Under the pieces are notes generated by a model. The model was given only the letters and a program-made list of their open reading frames with translations, ran no database searches and was not told the origin of the DNA. Positions 1-6,041 of a DNA stretch of 6,371 bases are shown one piece after another. This DNA comes from an uncultured cyanobacterium (GTDB taxonomy: Bacteria > Cyanobacteriota > Cyanobacteriia > PCC-6307 > Cyanobiaceae). The stretch spans positions 1 to 6,371 of the forward strand of contig CAIXOZ010000043.1 of NCBI GenBank assembly GCA_903921295.1, in the 5' to 3' direction. How positions within the stretch are numbered: position 1 is the stretch's first letter; each line of letters begins with the position of its first letter. The position numbers were made by a program, and so were the translations under genes.

Positions 1-1
1 C

Positions 2-268
2 CTGGGCACCGGTCTGGTCACCCCCTGCCTGAGGGCGCTCGTGTCCCGTCGGCTCGATGATTCCGGCCAGGGGGCTGCCCTGGGCGGCCTCCAGGGCCTC
101 CAGAGTCTTGGCACCGTTGTGGGCGCCTGCGTAGCGGGCTTCAGCTACGACGTCCTCGGCCGCCAGAGCCCCTTCTGGCTTGGCATCGCCCTGCTGGTCG
201 GGGTGGCGATCCTGGTGGCCGGTGGTTTCGAGGGCGAGCAGCGCCGTTGGTCGCAGGAGTCGGCCTGA
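2..268 (+). CDS. Major facilitator superfamily transporter, C-terminal fragment
   Basis: This is the 3' end of a gene that begins before the window; 88 codons are visible before the TGA at 266-268. MFS proteins are inner-membrane secondary transporters with 12 helices. The fragment reads like the last two helices of a drug-efflux-type MFS member. A glycine-rich helix (about residues 22-47, GQGAALGGLQGLQSLGTVVG) is followed by a short polar loop (YDVLGRQSP) and a final hydrophobic helix (about 57-76). A short charged tail (EGEQRRWSQESA) then ends the protein. The 'GxxxGlqslgxxxG' wording is typical of helix 11 in this family. The substrate cannot be told from this fragment. The next gene, ppk, starts 100 bases downstream on the same strand, and I see no strong terminator between them. 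Confidence 0.75.
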   Translation: MGTGLVTPCLRALVSRRLDDSGQGAALGGLQGLQSLGTVVGACVAGFSYDVLGRQSPFWLGIALLVGVAILVAGGFEGEQRRWSQESA

Positions 269-367
269 ACGGTCCGCGGTCCGGTCGCCTGCAGCACGTC
301 GGTTCGCCGTGGTGGGAACCTAGCGTCAGCAGATGACAACAAGGGCTTCCCAGCCAGGGCTTGCGCA

Positions 368-2515
368 GTGGCCACGATGAACGATCCCCTGGTGGCACCC
401 GAGCACTACCTCAACCGCGAACTGAGCTGGATTGAGTTCAACCGTCGGGTGCTGGCTCAGGCCTTGAACGAGCACACACCGCTGTTGGAGCAGGCCAAGT
501 TCAGCGCCATCTTCAGCAACAACCTGGATGAGTTCTTCATGGTGAGGGTGGCCTCCCTGAAGTCCCAGGTGGAGGCAGGGATCACTTCCCTCAGTGATGA
601 CGGCCTGACGCCGCAGCAGCAGTTGGTGGCGATCCAGCGCACCCTTCGTCCTCTGCTGGAGCAGCAACAGGCCCACTACCGCCACTACTTCAAGTTGCAG
701 CTGCGTGAGCACGGTGTGCAGCTGATTGATTACCAGCGGCTCAATCAAGCCCAGATCGACTGGGTGGCTCAGTATTTCCGCACGGCGATCTTTCCGGTGC
801 TCACGCCCCTGGCGGTGGATCCGGCCCATCCATTCCCGTTCATGAGCAATCTGAGCCTGAACGTGGCCGCGATCGTTCGGGACCCGGACACCGGCAAGCA
901 GCAGTTCGCCCGGGTGAAGGTGCCCCAGAAGTTGCTGCCGCGATTTGTGCCGATTCCGCCGGAGCTGTGCACGCATCGACCCCAGCCCCTGTTCACTGCC
1001 GTGCCGCTGGAGCAGGTGGTGGCCTACAACCTGCACCTGCTGTTCCCGGGCATGAGCGTGGAAGGGCATTACTTCTTCCGCGTCACCCGTGATGCTGATC
1101 TCGAATTGCGGGATCTCGAAGCCGACGATCTGATGGAGGCCCTGGAGGAGGGCCTGCGCAAACGTCGGCGTGGTGGTGAGGTGGTGCGCCTCGAGGTCAC
1201 CGACGAGATGCCCGAGGAGGTGGTGGATCTGCTGCGCCAGGGGATGGCGGTGGAACCGGAGGATCTCTATCGGATCAACGGCCCCCTCGGGCTCGATGAC
1301 CTGATGAGCCTGCTGTCGATTCCGTTGCCGGCGTTGAAGGATGTTCCCTTCCAGGGCCGCACCGTACCGGCGTTGGCCCGCGCTCAGCACAGCCGCCTGG
1401 AGGACGGCTCGATCAAGCCGGAGGACTTTGAGAGCATCTTCGCTGCGATCCGTCGTGCGGATGTGCTTCTGCACCATCCCTTTGATCTGTTCTCCACGTC
1501 GGTCGAGGAGTTCGTCAATCAGGCCGCCGATGATCCGGCGGTGCTGGCGATCAAGATGACGCTTTACCGCACCTCCAAGAACTCACCGGTGGTGGCGGCC
1601 CTGATCCGGGCGGCCGAGAACGGCAAGCAGGTGATGGCTCTGGTGGAGCTCAAGGCCCGCTTCGACGAGGACAACAACATTCAGTGGGCCCGTCAGCTGG
1701 AAAGCTCCGGTGTTCATGTTGTGTATGGCGTGCTCGGTCTCAAGACCCATACCAAGATCATCCTGGTGGTGCGCCGCGAGAAACAGCAGCTGCGCAGTTA
1801 TGTGCACATCGGCACCGGTAACTACAACTCCAAGACCTCCACGCTGTACACCGACCTCGGTCTGCTCAGCGCCCGACCGGAACTCGGTGAGGATCTGGTG
1901 GAGCTGTTCAATTATCTGACCGGCTTCTCGAAACAGCAGAGCTTCCGCCGCCTGCTGGTGGCGCCCGTGACCCTCCGCCGGGGGATGGAGGCGATGATCC
2001 GGCGGGAGATCGACCACGCCCGGGCGGGACGGGGCGGTCACCTCCGGGCCAAGATGAACGCCCTGGTGGATCCGGCGATCATCGCCCTGCTCTACGAGGC
2101 CTCCCAGGCAGGGGTGGTCTGCGAGTTGTTGGTGCGGGGAATGTGCAGCCTGCGGCCGGGCGTCGAGGGCCTGAGCGAGAACATCCGGGTGATCAGCGTC
2201 ATCGGCCGATTTCTTGAGCATTCCCGCCTGTTCCTGTTCGCCAATGGCGGTCAGCGGGAGATCTATCTCGGCAGCGCCGACTGGATGCCCCGCAACCTCG
2301 ATCGCCGCGTTGAGGCGGTGGTGCCGATCGTGGATCCGGGCCTGTGTGACCAGCTTGAAGCTCTGTTCACCCTCTACGTCAACGACAACGCCTCGATCTG
2401 GGACATGCAACCGGATGGGAGCTTCGTCCAGCGTCAGCCCGAGGGTGAGGAGGTCCAGGTTCAGGCGACCTTGATGCGGCGCTGGCGTGGTGGCTTGCGG
2501 CCTGAGCGCCGATGA
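368..2515 (+). CDS. ppk: Polyphosphate kinase 1
   Basis: PPK1 reversibly transfers the terminal phosphate of ATP onto inorganic polyphosphate chains through a phosphohistidine intermediate. The 715 residues compare with 688 in E. coli. The usual four domains appear in order: N-terminal (about 10-115, with NRELSWIEFN and FSNNLDEFFMVR), middle or head (about 120-325), C1 (about 340-515) and C2 (about 520-690). The catalytic region is intact. H461 (KTHTKIILV) matches the phosphorylated E. coli H435, H480 (YVHIGTGNYN) matches H454, and H618 (FLEHSR) matches H592; the spacings of 19 and 157 are identical. R401 and R431 match the E. coli magnesium-site arginines R375 and R405. The start is GTG 368 or ATG 377 (MNDPLVAPEHY); neither has a strong Shine-Dalgarno, and the family's conserved part begins after both. 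No CTTAACCT-type Pho box is seen upstream. Confidence 0.97.
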   Translation: MATMNDPLVAPEHYLNRELSWIEFNRRVLAQALNEHTPLLEQAKFSAIFSNNLDEFFMVRVASLKSQVEAGITSLSDDGLTPQQQLVAIQRTLRPLLEQQQAHYRHYFKLQLREHGVQLIDYQRLNQAQIDWVAQYFRTAIFPVLTPLAVDPAHPFPFMSNLSLNVAAIVRDPDTGKQQFARVKVPQKLLPRFVPIPPELCTHRPQPLFTAVPLEQVVAYNLHLLFPGMSVEGHYFFRVTRDADLELRDLEADDLMEALEEGLRKRRRGGEVVRLEVTDEMPEEVVDLLRQGMAVEPEDLYRINGPLGLDDLMSLLSIPLPALKDVPFQGRTVPALARAQHSRLEDGSIKPEDFESIFAAIRRADVLLHHPFDLFSTSVEEFVNQAADDPAVLAIKMTLYRTSKNSPVVAALIRAAENGKQVMALVELKARFDEDNNIQWARQLESSGVHVVYGVLGLKTHTKIILVVRREKQQLRSYVHIGTGNYNSKTSTLYTDLGLLSARPELGEDLVELFNYLTGFSKQQSFRRLLVAPVTLRRGMEAMIRREIDHARAGRGGHLRAKMNALVDPAIIALLYEASQAGVVCELLVRGMCSLRPGVEGLSENIRVISVIGRFLEHSRLFLFANGGQREIYLGSADWMPRNLDRRVEAVVPIVDPGLCDQLEALFTLYVNDNASIWDMQPDGSFVQRQPEGEEVQVQATLMRRWRGGLRPERR

Positions 2516-2579
2516 GCGGCGCTTCGCCCATGAGCGCAGCGGTCTGATCCGCTTGGCTTCGGAGCTGCTGTCGTTGTGC

Positions 2580-2619
2580 TTCCCAGTGCTCTCCTGGGAA
2601 CAGCGATGACCTTCTTTTT
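2580..2619 (+). terminator. Candidate weak terminator after ppk: hairpin then T-rich stretch
   Basis: A perfect 7-base inverted repeat, TTCCCAG (2580-2586) and CTGGGAA (2594-2600), encloses a 7-base loop. A T-rich stretch (TTCTTTTT, 2612-2619) follows. It lies 65 bases past the ppk stop and ahead of the sigma gene, a sensible place to end ppk transcripts. However, 11 bases separate stem and T-run, so this is not a canonical intrinsic terminator. A second, partly G-T-paired stem (2620-2626 with 2637-2643) comes right after the T-run. The region might instead be a structured leader. Confidence 0.3.
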
Positions 2620-2693
2620 GCCCTGGAGCGTGTTTCCTGGGGCATCGTTGTACCGGAAGTCTTCTTGTTTGATACCTTCCACCTGCGCGATGA

Positions 2694-3854
2694 GTGCTAC
2701 ATTCCGGCCACAACCACCAGCATTACTGCGCTGTGGGGATTGCGCCTGACAACAGACAGCAGCCTGCCTGCAGCGGTCAAGAGCCGTTTCAGGGCGGGTC
2801 TGCGCCTGCCGACGGCTCTCCAGCTGAGCGGGAGGCCGAGATCGCCCTGCCTGCGCTCAAAATCCTGGATACGGATCTTTCGGTTCCCCGCCAATCTGCC
2901 GCCACGCGAGCGCGACGCGCTGCTGGCACTGGAGCCCGCTCCCGCGCCACCGGCAACCGCAGCGCCGGTCGGCTGAGCACCGACTCGATCGGTTGGTATC
3001 TCAGTTCGATCGGGCGTGTGCCTCTGCTCACGGCCGCTGAAGAAATCGAGCTCTCCCATCACGTCCGCGCCGGCAAGCTGCTGCTTGAGATCCCTGAGGG
3101 CAAGCGCACTCCCCAGCAGCTGCGTCAGCTCCGCATGGCTCAGCGGGCCCGCGATCGCATGATCGCCGCCAATCTGCGCCTGGTGGTGAGCGTGGCCAAG
3201 AAGTATCAGAACCAGGGCCTGGAGCTCCTGGATCTGGTGCAGGAGGGGGCGATCGGACTGGAGCGGGCTGTCGACAAGTTCGATCCGGCCATGGGTTACA
3301 AGTTCTCCACGTATGCCTATTGGTGGATCCGTCAGGGCATGACCCGGGCGATCGACAACTCCGCCCGCACGATCCGGCTGCCGATTCACATCAGCGAAAA
3401 GCTCTCCAAGATGCGGCGCATCAGCCGCGAGCTCTCCCATCGTCTCGGTCGTCAGCCCAACCGCCTCGAACTTTCCCATGGGCTTGGCATGCAGCCCGAG
3501 GAGCTTGATGAACTGATCTCCCAGAGCGCCCCCTGTGCGTCCCTCGATGCCCATGCCCGCGGCGAAGAGGATCGCAGCACCCTCGGTGAGCTGATCGCCG
3601 ATCCGGCCAGTGGTGACTCGATGGAAGGCATGGATCGCAGTCTGCAGAAGGAGCACCTCGGCGGCTGGATCTCGCAGCTGAATGATCGTGAGCAGGAAAT
3701 CCTGAGGCTTCGCTATGGGCTGGGCGGCCAGGAGCCCCTCACCCTGGCGGAGATCGGCCGTCACATCAACGTCTCCCGCGAGCGGGTAAGGCAACTGGAA
3801 GCCCGCGCCATCCTCAAACTGCGCCACCTCACCAACCACGACCAGGCGGCCTGA
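2694..3854 (+). CDS. RNA polymerase sigma factor, group 2 sigma-70 family (SigB/C/D/E-like)
   Basis: This is an alternative sigma subunit that directs RNA polymerase to promoters; cyanobacteria carry several non-essential group 2 members for stress and nutrient responses. From GTG 2694 it has 386 residues. A variable, low-complexity N-terminus (1-96) precedes region 1.2 (DSIGWYLSSIGRVPLLTAAEEIEL, from residue 97). Region 2 (about 148-233) has NLRLVVSVAKKY (160 on), the DLVQEGAIGL segment, FSTYAYWWIRQ (204-214) and RQGMTRAIDNSARTIRLPIH in 2.4. Region 3 follows, with SLDAHARGEEDRSTLGELI. The helix-turn-helix of region 4.2 (LTLAEIGRHINVSRERVRQL) starts at 349. The long group 1 region 1.1 is missing. 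An in-frame TGA at 2691-2693 sets the upstream limit; GTG 2733, giving a protein 13 residues shorter (MGIAPDN...), is an equally plausible start. Which paralogue this is, and its regulon, cannot be told here. Confidence 0.95.
   Translation: MLHSGHNHQHYCAVGIAPDNRQQPACSGQEPFQGGSAPADGSPAEREAEIALPALKILDTDLSVPRQSAATRARRAAGTGARSRATGNRSAGRLSTDSIGWYLSSIGRVPLLTAAEEIELSHHVRAGKLLLEIPEGKRTPQQLRQLRMAQRARDRMIAANLRLVVSVAKKYQNQGLELLDLVQEGAIGLERAVDKFDPAMGYKFSTYAYWWIRQGMTRAIDNSARTIRLPIHISEKLSKMRRISRELSHRLGRQPNRLELSHGLGMQPEELDELISQSAPCASLDAHARGEEDRSTLGELIADPASGDSMEGMDRSLQKEHLGGWISQLNDREQEILRLRYGLGGQEPLTLAEIGRHINVSRERVRQLEARAILKLRHLTNHDQAA
2695..2703 (+). promoter_or_regulatory. Possible extended -10 promoter element for the sigma gene
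   Basis: TG at 2695-2696, one base, then TACATT at 2698-2703 fits an extended -10 (TGnTATAAT), with four of six hexamer bases matching. No good -35 lies at the usual distance; TTGATA at 2669-2674 is too far (23 bases). If used, transcription would begin near 2710, inside the longest version of the sigma reading frame, and the GTG at 2733 would become the likely start codon. The motif is short and could be chance. Confidence 0.2.
3151..3158. repeat. HIP1 octamer GCGATCGC
   Basis: This is the highly iterated palindrome typical of many cyanobacterial genomes, here inside the sigma factor coding sequence. Two copies in 6.4 kb of high-GC DNA is only mildly above chance, so it gives weak support for the cyanobacterial assignment and carries no function I can infer. 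Confidence 0.5.
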
Positions 3855-3870
3855 TTCCTTGCCGGTGCCG

Positions 3871-4542
3871 ATGCCTTCCTGGTGCGGTCCCCTGGTGGTC
3901 ATCGCCTGGTTGGCCCTGCTGGCCCTGGCGGCCCTGGCCCTGCGGCAACGCTGGCCGGAGCAGCGTGAGTGGAGTCGCAAGCTCGTGCACATCGGCACCG
4001 GGGCGGTCCTGCCCCTGGCCTGGGTCTGCGGCATCGAGCGCTCGACGGCCTTGCCGGCGGCGGCCCTGGTGACCCTGGCCACCCTGCTCAACCATCGTTT
4101 GCGTGTGTTGCCTGCGATCGAGGACGTCGGTCGCCCCAGCTACGGCACGGTCTCCTACGGCGGCGCCATCACCCTGCTGCTGTTTCTTTACTGGCCCGCC
4201 AGTCCCCAGGTGGTGACCGCCGCCGTGCTGGTGATGGCCCTGGGCGATGGGCTGGCCGGCCTGATCGGGGCCCGGTTTGTCTCTCCGCGCTGGCAGGTCT
4301 TCGGCCAGACCAAATCCCTGCTCGGCACCCTGACCATGGCAGTGGTCAGCTTGCTGGTGCTGATGCTGATGGTGAGCCTGAGTGTCTTCCTGGGACTGCC
4401 GTCACCACCTTTCGCCCTGTTGCCGTTGCTGGCCCTGGTGGCGACCGCCCTCGAGCAGCTGGCCTGGCTGGGCTTCGACAACCTCACGGTGCCCCTGGGG
4501 GTGGCCCTGCTCTGGCAGGTGCTGGCCCCATCGCCGGCCTGA
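3871..4542 (+). CDS. Phytol/polyprenol kinase family membrane protein (VTE5-like)
   Basis: Members of this CTP-dependent kinase family phosphorylate long-chain isoprenoid alcohols. The cyanobacterial and plant VTE5 branch phosphorylates phytol released from chlorophyll, feeding tocopherol and chlorophyll side-chain synthesis. From ATG 3871 the protein has 223 residues and about seven hydrophobic segments (near 8-24, 41-54, 59-73, 98-109, 112-133, 151-174 and 181-200). Family motifs are SRKLVHIGTG (35-44), GRPSYGTVSYGG (87-98), ALGDGLAGLIG (123-133), GQTKSLLGT (145-153) and LGFDNLTVPL (200-209). The acidic and lysine residues of the last three are the likely nucleotide and metal site (inference). 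TTG 3859 and GTG 3865 are in-frame alternatives. The ATG lies 16 bases after the sigma stop, so co-transcription is likely. The substrate (phytol, dolichol or another polyprenol) is inferred from family and the cyanobacterial setting. Confidence 0.88.
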   Translation: MPSWCGPLVVIAWLALLALAALALRQRWPEQREWSRKLVHIGTGAVLPLAWVCGIERSTALPAAALVTLATLLNHRLRVLPAIEDVGRPSYGTVSYGGAITLLLFLYWPASPQVVTAAVLVMALGDGLAGLIGARFVSPRWQVFGQTKSLLGTLTMAVVSLLVLMLMVSLSVFLGLPSPPFALLPLLALVATALEQLAWLGFDNLTVPLGVALLWQVLAPSPA

Positions 4543-4593
4543 TCATGGCCGCTGTGCCTCCAGGGGCTGCGAGCGGATGCGTTGGCGGCATAG

Positions 4594-4609
4594 GCCGATC
4601 GCCATCGGC
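4594..4609. repeat. Short hairpin after the phytol kinase gene
   Basis: GCCGAT (4594-4599) and ATCGGC (4604-4609) form a perfect 6-base stem with a 4-base loop, 51 bases past the phytol kinase stop. There is no T-run after it on either strand, so calling it a terminator is not justified by sequence alone. Confidence 0.3.
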
Positions 4610-4664
4610 GTGATCGGAACCATCACGGCGGACAGGCTCAGTCACTGCGCGTCAGGAGCTCGCC

Positions 4665-4697
4665 CCAGAGCAGCCAACGGCCCGGCGGCCGCTCTGG
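4665..4697. terminator. Imperfect hairpin in the convergent gap, possible bidirectional terminator
   Basis: CCAGAGC (4665-4671) pairs with GCTCTGG (4691-4697). Past one A/C mismatch, GCC (4673-4675) pairs with GGC (4687-4689), giving about ten GC-rich base pairs around an 11-base loop. It lies between the convergent phytol kinase and DAHP synthase genes, where a shared terminator is expected. No T-run follows on either strand, so termination is inferred from position and predicted stability only. Confidence 0.35.
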
Positions 4698-4713
4698 ATG
4701 GAAGCTGGCGCCT

Positions 4714-4739
4714 CCGCCTGAGCGCCTGCCATCAGGCGG
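4714..4739 (-). terminator. Hairpin overlapping the DAHP synthase stop codon
   Basis: CCGCCTGA (4714-4721) and TCAGGCGG (4732-4739) form a perfect 8-base stem with a 10-base loop. The right arm contains the stop codon of the - strand DAHP synthase gene (TCA at 4732-4734). It could end or stabilise the 3' end of that transcript. No T-run follows in the - direction, so it is not a canonical intrinsic terminator. Confidence 0.35.
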
Positions 4740-5820
4740 CGTTGACCGTCCCTGTCTGGCCCCGTTGGGCCTGGGCCTGGCGAACGGCACTGGCCAGCTC
4801 CCCGAGCACCGTGCGGGTGGTGGGCAGATCGATGCAGGCATCGGTGATGCTCTGGCCGTAGGTCAGCTGGCTCAGATCCTTCGGAATCGACTGGTTTCCT
4901 GCCACCAGATGGCTCTCCAGCATCACGCCCATGATCGGGCTGGACCCATGGCGCAGCTGCTCAGCCACCATCGCGGCCACGTCGCTCTGACGGCGGTAGT
5001 CCTTGTTGGAGTTGCCGTGGCTGCAATCCACCATCAGTCGGGCCGGAAGGTCATCCTTGGCCAGGGCGGCCGCTGCTTCCTGCACCGCGTCGTGGTGGTA
5101 GTTGGTGCCACGTTTGCCGCCCCGCAGGACCAGGTGACCATCGGGATTGCCTGTGGTGGTGACGATCGCGGCGTGGCCGTCCTGGTTGATGCCGAGAAAA
5201 TGGTGGGGCCGGGAGGCGGCCTGCATGGCCTGGATGGCCGTGATCGCACTGCCGTCGGTGCCGTTCTTGAAGCCGATCGGCATCGACAGCCCTGAGGCCA
5301 TCTCCCGGTGGGTCTGGCTTTCCGTGGTACGGGCGCCGATCGCGGTCCAGCTGATCAGATCAGCGATGTACTGGGGCACCACTGGATCAAGAAGTTCCGT
5401 GGCGGCCGGCAGGCCCATGTCCGCCAAGTGCAGCAGCAGCTCCCGTGCCAGCCGCAGTCCTGTGTTGATGTCGTAGCTGCCATCAAGGTGGGGATCGTTG
5501 ATCAATCCTTTCCAGCCCACCGTGGTGCGCGGCTTCTCGAAGTAGACCCGCATCACCACCTCAAGGGCGTCGCGATGGCGCTCGTGTTCCTCGGCGATCG
5601 CGCTCGCGTACTCCCGGGCGGCGGCGATGTCATGCACCGAGCACGGGCCCACGATCACCAGAAGCCGTTGGTCATCGCCGCGGAGGATCGCCTTGATCCG
5701 CTCACGGGCGCCGCGAACCGTGGCGGCGCCGGCCTCGTCGAGGGGGAGCTCACCATGCAGCAGCGCCGGAGCGACGAGCGGCCGGGTTTCCACCACGTGG
5801 AGATCGGAGGTGGGAAGCAT
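4732..5820 (-). CDS. 3-deoxy-7-phosphoheptulonate (DAHP) synthase, type I (AroF/AroG/AroH family)
   Basis: This enzyme condenses phosphoenolpyruvate with erythrose-4-phosphate, the first step of the shikimate pathway to aromatic amino acids and quinones. The 362 residues match the family (E. coli AroG has 350). The conserved blocks are IVGPCSVHD (56-64), RVYFEKPRTTVGWKGLINDPH (91-111, phosphoenolpyruvate and substrate site), SWTAIGARTTESQ (157-169), GFKNGTDG (183-190), DCSHGNS (265-271) and MLESHL (300-305). The four metal ligands are present: C60, H268, E302 and D327, matching AroG C61, H268, E302 and D326. P149 and S179 match residues lining the AroG feedback pocket, so inhibition by an aromatic amino acid is likely, though which one is unclear. 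The ATG at 5818-5820 is the only reasonable start; the upstream frame meets a stop at 5857-5859 with no other start between. It is transcribed away from acnB. Confidence 0.96.
   Translation of the reverse strand: MLPTSDLHVVETRPLVAPALLHGELPLDEAGAATVRGARERIKAILRGDDQRLLVIVGPCSVHDIAAAREYASAIAEEHERHRDALEVVMRVYFEKPRTTVGWKGLINDPHLDGSYDINTGLRLARELLLHLADMGLPAATELLDPVVPQYIADLISWTAIGARTTESQTHREMASGLSMPIGFKNGTDGSAITAIQAMQAASRPHHFLGINQDGHAAIVTTTGNPDGHLVLRGGKRGTNYHHDAVQEAAAALAKDDLPARLMVDCSHGNSNKDYRRQSDVAAMVAEQLRHGSSPIMGVMLESHLVAGNQSIPKDLSQLTYGQSITDACIDLPTTRTVLGELASAVRQAQAQRGQTGTVNAA
5594..5601. repeat. HIP1 octamer GCGATCGC
   Basis: Second copy of the cyanobacterial HIP1 palindrome in the window, inside the DAHP synthase coding sequence. 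It adds weak support for a cyanobacterial origin. Confidence 0.5.
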
Positions 5821-5988
5821 GCTGGCGGACCGGGCGTTGCAGACGTGCCAACCACCCTAATGAGGCTGGTCTGCAGCGCTGCTGTGCCATTGATTGTGCT
5901 GGTTCACGGGTGTCCTCAGCCAGCCCTGGGCAGCTTCTGCGACGGTTCTGCAATGGTCGTCACCAAAGCCGGGTCCGGTGGCGATTGA

Positions 5989-6004
5989 GAATGTCGAGAC
6001 ATTC
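5989..6004. promoter_or_regulatory. Inverted repeat upstream of acnB, candidate operator
   Basis: GAATGTC (5989-5995) and GACATTC (5998-6004) are perfect 7-base inverted arms around a central GA. The site ends 37 bases before the acnB ATG and lies 168 bases upstream of the DAHP synthase start, in the divergent intergenic region. A GAGAAT hexamer (5987-5992) overlapping its left arm matches four of six positions of a -10 box, so a bound dimer could block acnB transcription (inference). The arms do not fit the NtcA (GTA-N8-TAC) or CRP (TGTGA-N6-TCACA) consensus. I cannot name a regulator. Confidence 0.4.
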
Positions 6005-6041
6005 AGACGTCCGGGCTTCCGGCTGACGCCTCCGTTACCCC

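Noticed and set aside
295..314. Small TTCG-loop hairpin between the transporter and ppk
   Set aside because: Only three contiguous pairs (CGG 300-302 with CCG 307-309) close the loop and there is no T-run; too weak to call a terminator.
269..367. Pho box search upstream of ppk
   Set aside because: No CTTAACCT-like tandem repeat is present, so phosphate-regulon control cannot be claimed from sequence.
326..1477. 383-codon open frame on the - strand opposite ppk
   Set aside because: It lies antisense to the clearly conserved PPK1 sequence and has a Gln/His/Leu-rich composition typical of a shadow frame in high-GC DNA. No family resemblance.
1583..2713. 376-codon open frame on the - strand opposite the end of ppk
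   Set aside because: Same reason: antisense to conserved PPK1 catalytic domains, low-quality composition rich in His, Gln and Pro, no recognisable domain.
2548..2976. Open + strand frame through the ppk-sigma gap into the sigma N-terminus
   Set aside because: No ATG start or ribosome site, and it overlaps the sigma frame, which continues into conserved domains. An 11-codon ATG frame overlapping the ppk stop (2512-2547) is also too short to support.
2697..4091. 464-codon open frame on the - strand opposite the sigma factor and phytol kinase start
   Set aside because: It spans two well-supported + strand genes. The length is explained by GC-rich codon bias removing stops; the peptide has no recognisable motif.
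3969..4613. 214-codon + strand frame overlapping the phytol kinase gene
   Set aside because: Gly/Ala/Arg/Pro-rich frame without motifs, while the other frame has membrane segments and family motifs.
5873..5882. 10-base palindrome GCAGCGCTGC upstream of DAHP synthase
   Set aside because: Short, GC-rich and not extended beyond ten bases; expected at modest frequency in DNA of this composition.
5308..5988. 226-codon + strand frame antisense to DAHP synthase and reaching into the acnB leader
   Set aside because: It covers conserved active-site codons of DAHP synthase on the other strand and shows no recognisable domain.
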